This document shows, piece after piece, positions 32,633 to 39,460 of a DNA stretch of 39,460 nucleotides; the stretch's first letter is position 1, and each line of letters begins with the position of its first letter. The stretch spans positions 1 to 39,460 of the forward strand of contig NZ_MAVV01000014.1 of NCBI RefSeq assembly GCF_001707915.1. Reading direction: 5' to 3'. The position numbers and the translations under genes were made by a program. Source of the DNA: Thermodesulfovibrio sp. N1 (lineage in GTDB: Bacteria; Nitrospirota; Thermodesulfovibrionia; Thermodesulfovibrionales; Thermodesulfovibrionaceae). Under the pieces are notes generated by a model. That model was not told the origin of the DNA and ran no database searches. It saw nothing but the letters and a program-made list of their open reading frames with translations.

Positions 32633-33037
32633 ATGGCTAATAATCCGAGACATAGTAAAATTTTTTACAGAGTTTTAGCAAAAATTATAGATCTAATTGT
32701 CGTTTACAGCATATGGAAAATTTTTCCTGAATCTGGCTTATTTTTAGGTATTCTTTATATATTACTCAGTGACGGAATTTTTAAAGGAAAGAGTATAGGG
32801 AAATTTTTTTTGAACTTAAGAGTGGTAAAATTAGAACAGAATACTCCTGCTAATTTTAGAGATTCAATTATAAGAAATTTATTCTTTGCTTTTGCCCTTC
32901 TTTTATTTAAAATACCTCTCATTGGATGGGCTTTAGGTATTATAATTTTTATTTTTGAATTTATAATGATTGTAGGAGATTCAGAATCTAAAAGATTAGG
33001 TGACTACTTAGCAAATACTTCTGTAATAGAAGAATAG
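32633..33037 (+). CDS. RDD-family membrane protein
   Basis: A 134-residue protein with three or four hydrophobic segments. RVLAKIIDLIVVYSIW, GKSIGKFFLNLRVVKL and KRLGDYLANTSVI are typical of the RDD family, named for conserved Arg-Asp-Asp residues; here the first motif reads R-x5-D. Members are thought to act in transport across the membrane but few have known substrates. It lies upstream of mreB with 50 bases between and may share its transcript. Confidence 0.8.
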   Translation: MANNPRHSKIFYRVLAKIIDLIVVYSIWKIFPESGLFLGILYILLSDGIFKGKSIGKFFLNLRVVKLEQNTPANFRDSIIRNLFFAFALLLFKIPLIGWALGIIIFIFEFIMIVGDSESKRLGDYLANTSVIEE

Positions 33038-33066
33038 CAAAAAAATATTTTAAAATATTATCATGA

Positions 33067-34118
<1,052 letters not shown>

Positions 34119-34119
<1 letters not shown>

Positions 34120-34880
34120 TGATAAAAAAATTAACTATTTTCCTGTTAATTTTTATTCTTTTTGCTTCATTTTTTCTAATTAGTTATCAGGCAAAGGGAA
34201 AATTAACATTTTCGAAAATTCATTTTTCTCAAATTTTAGCTCCTTTAACTTATTTAAAAGATTTATTAAAGGATTTTTTTTATTTAAAAGAAGAAAATAC
34301 ACAATTAAAAAGGCAACTTTATGAAATTTCTCTAATACAGAAATCATATCAAGAGTTAATTAATGAAAATAAAAGACTTAAATCTTTTCTGGACTTAAAA
34401 GAAACTCGTAAAGATATAGTCACCATTGCAAATGTTATATCTAAAGGATCCAATAAATTTATGAAAACTCTCTGGATTGACAAAGGAAGTAATCAGGGAG
34501 TTCAGAAAGACTTTCCAGTGATTACATTTAATGGTTTAGTAGGCAAAGTGATATCAGTTAGTTCTAATTTTTCTGAAGTATTACTTCTTACTGATCCAAA
34601 TTTTTCAGTAGCTGTAAGGATAGAAAGAACTCGCACAGAAGGAATACTTAGCGGAACAGGCAATGGATGCCTTTTAAAGTATATTCCCCTTGAAGAAGAA
34701 ATTCTTGTAGGAGATAGAATTATAACTTCTGGATTAGATGGTATTTTCCCAGAAGGCATATTAGTAGGTGCTGTAAAATCAACAACAAAAAAGGAAGGAT
34801 TTTTTCAAAAAATAGATGTCATACCAATACAAAGAGAGCATAATATTGAAGAGGTTGCTGTAATAAAAAAGAGCATATGA
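34119..34880 (+). CDS. mreC: Rod shape-determining protein MreC
   Basis: A 253-residue bitopic protein. One transmembrane helix (about residues 5-22) is followed by a coiled coil (about 45-85) and a beta-rich periplasmic domain with VISKGSNKFMKTLWIDKGSN, GLVGKVISVSSNFSEVLLLT and the closing GDRIITSGLDGIFPEGILVG, all MreC signatures. It bridges MreB and PBP2 in the periplasm. I use the ATG at 34119, which overlaps the mreB stop, rather than the TTG three bases earlier. Confidence 0.94.
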
Positions 34881-35365
34881 AAAACTTTTTCAAATGGACA
34901 ATACTCATATTAATAACTTTTTTCTTCCAAGAATTGATAACTATTTCTACAATAAGATTAAACTTTTCTATTTTATTAATTTATAAATTTGTCATTGAAC
35001 ACTTTTTTCCGAAAGAAGAACTACGAAATATTACACCATCTGAAGTATTACCTATGTTATTTTTTGTTTTAATTGGTTTCTTCGATGATTTAACACAGGG
35101 GATAATCGGTCCTGCAATAATATCTAAAACTACTGCTGGAATATCTCTTGTTATTTTAACTAAACAGCTTTTCTTTCACTGGACAGAACAATTTAAGGGT
35201 TTGATAGTTTTTCTTTTAACATTATTAGATGAAGTAATCTATAGCATTATAATTATTTATTTTTTTAACTTACAGTTTGACAATCTTCTATTAATTAAAA
35301 CAATTTTAATAAGAGCTTTATTTAATATTCCAATAGGTTTAATAATAAGCTGGAGAAAGCCGTGA
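34877..35365 (+). CDS. mreD: Rod shape-determining protein MreD
   Basis: A 162-residue polytopic membrane protein with about five helices. MreD is poorly conserved in sequence, but the position between mreC and mrdA, the length and the motif FFDDLTQGIIGP (compare the family pattern G-x-x-x-D-x-x-x-G) identify it. It starts by an ATGA overlap with mreC and ends by a GTGA overlap with mrdA. Confidence 0.88.
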   Translation: MKNFFKWTILILITFFFQELITISTIRLNFSILLIYKFVIEHFFPKEELRNITPSEVLPMLFFVLIGFFDDLTQGIIGPAIISKTTAGISLVILTKQLFFHWTEQFKGLIVFLLTLLDEVIYSIIIIYFFNLQFDNLLLIKTILIRALFNIPIGLIISWRKP

Positions 35366-37116
35366 ACAATTTTAAAAACAAATTTTATATGGGTTTAATA
35401 TTTTTCATATTTTTTATTATCGTCATTAGACTTTTTCATTTACAGATAATTAAAGGCGAAGTATACAACAAACTTTCTGAACAAAACAGAGTAAGAATCA
35501 TAAAAATTCCAGCACCAAGAGGAATTATTTACGACAGAAATGGAATACCTTTAGTTGAAAACATTCCTTCCTTTAGTGTTTCATTGTCGCCAGAATATAC
35601 ACAGAATATAGATATAAAAATTCTTAGTGAAATTTTAAATATCCCTGAAGAAGAGATTGCAAACAAAATTAAAAAAAAACCTGAAAGCATCTATATCCCT
35701 ATAAGAATAAAAGAAAATTTAACATTTAAAGAGGTTGCAATGCTTGAAGCACGAAAATCTGAAATTCCTGGATTAATCATAGAAATTGAAATAAAACGTC
35801 ATTATGTTTATAAAGAGGCAACAGCCCATCTGATTGGTTATCTTGGGAAAATTACTGAGGAACATATAAAAAACAATCCATCCTTTAGAGAACTTCCTTC
35901 CTATTTTAAAGTTGGACAGGCTGGATTAGAGTATATATATGATGATAAATTAAGAGGAATCCCAGGAGAAAAAGTTGTTGAAGTGGACGCTCTTGGTAGA
36001 GAACTTCGTTTGATAAAAGAAATACCTCCTCGAAAAGGTGAAGATTTGTATTTAACCATAGATGCCTTTTTGCAAGAGTCTGCCTATGAAACACTCAAAA
36101 ATTATGATGGCACCTTTATAGCAATTAAACCTGACAGCGGTGAAATTTTAGCATTGGTAAGCACTCCTTCCTTTGATTCAAATCTTTTTGTAGAAGGAAT
36201 TGATCCTAAATACTGGACTGCATTAATAAATAATCCAAAAAAACCTTTATTAAACAAAGCTATTCAGGGATTATATCCACCTGGCTCTACATTTAAGGTT
36301 ATTACAGCCCTTGCAGGACTTGAAGAGGGATTGATAACTCCTGAACAGATTCTTACTACTTGCCATGGAGGATTAAGTTTTGGAAAATGGACTTTTGGAT
36401 GCTGGAGAAAAGATGGACACGGGGCTGTCAACCTCAGAAGAGCTCTTGCAGAATCCTGTGATGTATACTTCTATGAGTTAGGAAGAATTCTTGGAATTAA
36501 TCGAATATCTAAATATGCTAAAACTCTTGGATTAGGAAGTCCAACGGGATTCAGTTCTGACGAAAAAAACGGATTAGTGCCAGATGAAGAATGGAAAAAA
36601 AAAGTTTTAAAAACAAATTGGTTTCTTGGAGATACCTTTAATACTTCAATTGGACAAGGCTTTTTAAAAGTAACACCGCTTCAAATGGCTTTGGTAATGG
36701 CAACAATTGTAAATGGTGGTATAAAATATAAACCTACTATAATAAGAAATATGCAACCTGAATTTGAAAAACTAAATTTAAATCAAAACAATTTAGACAT
36801 CATAAAAGACGCACTAATAGCTGTTGTAAACGAACCTTCAGGAACAGCTGCCCAGGCTCGTTCAAACTTGATTAAATTTGGGGGAAAAACTGGAACTGTT
36901 CAAGTTGTAAGTAAAAAGGTGAAGGAAAAATTTTCTTATAAACATTTTGAACATCACGCATGGTTTATTGGCTTTGCACCTTTAGATACACCTGAAATTG
37001 CCTTCTCTGTCATTATAGAACATGGTGGAAGCGGTGGAGCAGTTGCAGCTCCTGTAGCAAAAAATATACTTGAAGGATACATTTTAAAAAAGAGACAGTT
37101 AAATGTTGAAAATTGA
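35362..37116 (+). CDS. mrdA: Penicillin-binding protein 2 (elongation transpeptidase)
   Basis: A 584-residue class B PBP. An N-terminal helix (about residues 8-27) is followed by the dimerisation domain with RIIKIPAPRGIIYDRNGIPLVEN. The transpeptidase domain has the active-site S-x-x-K in YPPGSTFKVI, S-x-N-like SCDVYFYELG, and K-T-G in KFGGKTGTVQVV. It cross-links peptidoglycan with the glycosyltransferase RodA during elongation. The start is GTG at 35362 overlapping mreD, and the end overlaps rodA by 14 bases. Confidence 0.96.
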   Translation: MNNFKNKFYMGLIFFIFFIIVIRLFHLQIIKGEVYNKLSEQNRVRIIKIPAPRGIIYDRNGIPLVENIPSFSVSLSPEYTQNIDIKILSEILNIPEEEIANKIKKKPESIYIPIRIKENLTFKEVAMLEARKSEIPGLIIEIEIKRHYVYKEATAHLIGYLGKITEEHIKNNPSFRELPSYFKVGQAGLEYIYDDKLRGIPGEKVVEVDALGRELRLIKEIPPRKGEDLYLTIDAFLQESAYETLKNYDGTFIAIKPDSGEILALVSTPSFDSNLFVEGIDPKYWTALINNPKKPLLNKAIQGLYPPGSTFKVITALAGLEEGLITPEQILTTCHGGLSFGKWTFGCWRKDGHGAVNLRRALAESCDVYFYELGRILGINRISKYAKTLGLGSPTGFSSDEKNGLVPDEEWKKKVLKTNWFLGDTFNTSIGQGFLKVTPLQMALVMATIVNGGIKYKPTIIRNMQPEFEKLNLNQNNLDIIKDALIAVVNEPSGTAAQARSNLIKFGGKTGTVQVVSKKVKEKFSYKHFEHHAWFIGFAPLDTPEIAFSVIIEHGGSGGAVAAPVAKNILEGYILKKRQLNVEN

Positions 37117-38231
37117 CAGAAGACTTATTGAAAATTTTGATTGGATAACTTTTATCACTGTAATTGTCATTTGTTTTATAGGAATTCTAACTATTTATTC
37201 TGCCACAAGACCACCATTAGATGAGGGTGAACGTCCTCCCTTTTATATAAAACAAATAATCTGGCTCACGATTGCTATCATATTTCTTTTTATTTTTGTA
37301 AGCTTTGATTATACCAAATTGAAAAATTTCTGGGTTATTTTTTACCTTTTTGGGCTCTTTCTTTTAATCATTGTTTCTTTTTTTCAGGCAAAACAGCCAT
37401 GGGAGCAAAAAGATGGATAAATCTTGGCTTTTTTTCCTTTCAACCATCAGAAATTTTTAAAATAATATTTGTCATCAGTTTATCTGCCTATTTATCCGAT
37501 AAAAAATCACCTCTTACCATTTTTGAGAGTATCAAAATTTTAATTATTTTTGCTTTTTTACCATTTATTTTGATTTTAAAGCAACCTGATTTAGGAACTG
37601 CTCTTATTATTGTTTTTATAACCTTTATAATACTAATTTACAAAGGTATACCTACCCGACTATTAATTTTCTTTGTCTGCCTTGCTCTAATCTCTGTTTT
37701 TTTCTATGGGAAATTTTATGGGAGGGATTAAAAGAATATCAAAGAAATCGATTAATTGCTTTCATTGATCCTACTGTAGATCCCAAAGGAATTGGTTATA
37801 ACATCGTCCAGTCAATGATTACAGTTGGCTCTGGGCAATTTTTTGGCAAAGGTTTTTTAAGTGGAACCCAAGGACCTCTAAAATTTTTACCTGAAAGACA
37901 CACTGATTTTATATTCCCTATATTTGCTGAAGAATGGGGATTTTTTGGTTGTCTTGTATTGCTGTCTTTATATTTAATATTTTTTATAAGAAATTTTAAA
38001 GTCGCAACTATAGCCAAAGACTCTTTTGGCAATTTACTATCAATCGGATTTACTACAATCTTTATCTTTTATTTTTTCATCAATATTGGAATGACTTTAG
38101 GAATTATGCCAGTAGTCGGAATTCCCCTTCCCTTTATGAGTTATGGAGGTACAACCCTGTTGGCAAATTTTATAGGCATTGCATTAATAATAAATGTTAG
38201 AATGAGAAGGTTTGAATTATTTTATCCATAA
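37103..38231 (+). CDS. rodA: Peptidoglycan glycosyltransferase RodA, with two one-base frameshifts
   Basis: The family sequence is spread over three frames. The first frame ([20 protein letters not shown]) leads to a seven-T run at 37378-37384, after which the conserved [17 protein letters not shown] is in the next frame. The second change is at a four-T run (37714-37717), after which [18 protein letters not shown] and the C-terminal [18 protein letters not shown] follow. Adding one base at each run restores one protein of about 376 residues with about ten membrane helices, the normal RodA size. RodA polymerises glycan strands with PBP2. As rodA is usually essential in rods, sequencing error is the simplest explanation. 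Confidence 0.88.
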
Positions 38232-38241
38232 GGAGGCTATG

Positions 38242-38703
38242 ATGAGAATAATTGAAGGAAAACTTCAAGCAAAAGGATTAAAATTTGGAATTGTTGTAAG
38301 CCGATTTAATGAATTCATTACATCAAAACTTCTTGAAGGTGCCCTTGATGCATTAATAAGACATGGAGCTAATGAAGAAGACATAGAAATTGTTCGAGTT
38401 CCTGGTTCTTTTGAAATTCCATTGATAGCTAAAAAATTAGCTCTATCAGGTAAATACAATGCAATTATATGTCTTGGCACTTTAGTAAGAGGAGCTACAC
38501 CACATTTTGACTACATTGCAGCTGAAGTTTCAAAAGGAATTGCTCTTGTTAGTCTTGAAACAGGAATTCCTGTTTCCTTCGGAGTTATAACAACAGAAAA
38601 TATAGAACAAGCCATTGAAAGAGCAGGCTCAAAATCTGGTAATAAAGGGTGGGATGCTGCTATGGCAGCTATTGAAATGGCAAGAGTTATTGAGCAAATA
38701 TAA
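38242..38703 (+). CDS. ribH: 6,7-dimethyl-8-ribityllumazine synthase
   Basis: A 153-residue RibH, which condenses the ribityl-pyrimidine with dihydroxybutanone phosphate in riboflavin synthesis. Signatures are [50 protein letters not shown] and [20 protein letters not shown]; the catalytic His is in GATPHFDY. I chose ATG 38242, five bases after AAGGAGG; ATG 38239 is too close to it. No other rib gene is nearby, but nusB follows after 26 bases, a common pairing. Confidence 0.96.
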   Translation: MRIIEGKLQAKGLKFGIVVSRFNEFITSKLLEGALDALIRHGANEEDIEIVRVPGSFEIPLIAKKLALSGKYNAIICLGTLVRGATPHFDYIAAEVSKGIALVSLETGIPVSFGVITTENIEQAIERAGSKSGNKGWDAAMAAIEMARVIEQI

Positions 38704-38729
38704 GAAAATGATTTAAAAATACGATTAAC

Positions 38730-39194
38730 ATGAAAAGAAGGAAAGCAAGAGAATATATTCTTAAATTTTTATATGCCTGGGAAATTAACGATTACTGTAA
38801 AAAAAACTCCTTTTATAATATAATTCACGATGAATTAGAAAAGTTTTGGGATAGTTGCGGAGAAGAAGACAGAGATATAAAATCTTTTACTAATGAGATT
38901 ATTGAAGGAACTTTAGAAAATTTAGAAAACATCGACATTTTAATAAAAAAATATGCTAAAAAATGGGATGTTGAGAGAATTCTAACAATTGATAAAAATA
39001 TTTTAAGATTTGCAATTTATGAAATACTTTACAGACCTGATATACCTTTTCAGGTTTCTATAAATGAAGCATTAGAAATAGCTAAAAAATATTCAACAAA
39101 AGAAAGTGTAGCTTTTATAAATGGAATTTTAGATAAAATAGCTAAAGAAGAAACAAAACTACGCACAGCTGAAACTAATGGTTTGGAAAATTAA
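38730..39194 (+). CDS. nusB: Transcription antitermination factor NusB
   Basis: A 154-residue all-helical protein. The N-terminus RRKAREYILKFLYAWEIN and the C-terminal VSINEALEIAKKYSTKESVAFINGILDKIAKE are NusB signatures, and ERILTIDKNILRFAIYEIL lies between. NusB with NusE binds boxA RNA to keep rRNA transcription going. It follows ribH closely with no obvious ribosome site of its own. Confidence 0.95.
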   Translation: MKRRKAREYILKFLYAWEINDYCKKNSFYNIIHDELEKFWDSCGEEDRDIKSFTNEIIEGTLENLENIDILIKKYAKKWDVERILTIDKNILRFAIYEILYRPDIPFQVSINEALEIAKKYSTKESVAFINGILDKIAKEETKLRTAETNGLEN

Positions 39195-39460
39195 TTAAAA
39201 ATTAAATATTTGAATTTATTATTACATCTGTACATAAAAATTTTTTACAAACATTTTTTTCAAATTCTTATAACGCAGACTTAACTAAAGGAATCGGCAC
39301 TTTCCATTTATTCTTCTCTATCCTGCTTACTGTTACATATATGCTACATCCGTTGTCTTTATTAATTGAAAATATCCCATGTATTTGCTCTTATTAGCTA
39401 TATTCTGCTATTTTATTGACCTCTTCAGAGAGCTAAAGCCTTCAATTTCGCAAAATTCTC
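39195..39460 (-). other. End of window: no intact gene; possible degraded coding remnant
   Basis: No open frame of useful size lies here. On the minus strand a frame from about 39430 to 39270 reads EVNKIAEYS, two stops, then EQIHGIFSINKDNGCSIYVTV and SRIEKNKWKVPIPLVKSAL. This is protein-like in composition and may be the end of a decayed gene, perhaps a transposase, but I recognise no family. No terminator for nusB is visible. Confidence 0.2.

Overview
The window is AT-rich chromosomal DNA (roughly one third G+C by eye) that looks like a thermophilic sulfate-reducing bacterium of the Nitrospirota, closest in gene content to Thermodesulfovibrio. The main evidence is a complete dissimilatory sulfate-reduction set on the minus strand (adk, sat, an unnamed gene, aprB, aprA, then qmoA, qmoB, qmoC). 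The A/T-rich codon use and the zinc-binding forms of Sat and Adk agree. The genus assignment is an inference from gene content and could not be searched.

Layout. 1-482: a decayed transposase. 629-4230: a solute-binding protein translationally coupled to a hybrid histidine kinase. 4285-12208: a tightly packed housekeeping run (ruvA, ruvB, queH, a DUF2905-type membrane protein, a SpoIID-like protein, queA, a SPOR-domain protein, phoH, a PgpH-like HD protein, ybeY). 12209-14300: an accessory patch with three small secreted proteins, flanked by 50-bp direct repeats of the 3' end of leuC. 14310-15575: leuC on the minus strand. 15649-17173: an array of palindromic intergenic repeats surrounding a TIGR02757-type gene, plus a 183-bp element with terminal inverted repeats. 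17174-19262: scpA, a phosphodiesterase and, convergently, a PflX-type radical SAM protein. 19284-29055: the sulfate-reduction cluster. 29161-32488: rdgB, an initiator tRNA, ftsY and a surface-type protein with Ig-like repeats. 32633-39194: an RDD protein, the rod-shape operon mreBCD-mrdA-rodA, then ribH and nusB. The last 266 bases hold no intact gene.

How the genes work together. Sat activates sulfate to APS, AprAB reduces APS to sulfite and AMP, and QmoABC links AprAB to the membrane quinone pool. Adk, first in the cluster, can recycle the AMP. The dissimilatory sulfite reductase is not in this window. QueA and QueH, the last steps of queuosine synthesis, sit in one operon. MreBCD, PBP2 and RodA form the cell-elongation machinery.

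Points most worth checking are: phoH apparently starting at an AUA codon with an ideal ribosome site; the secreted-protein cassette between leuC 3'-end repeats; an uncharacterised 134-residue protein between sat and aprB; a terminator-like hairpin in the apr-qmo gap; and frameshifts in ruvB and rodA, each explained by one missing base in a homopolymer, which may be sequencing errors.
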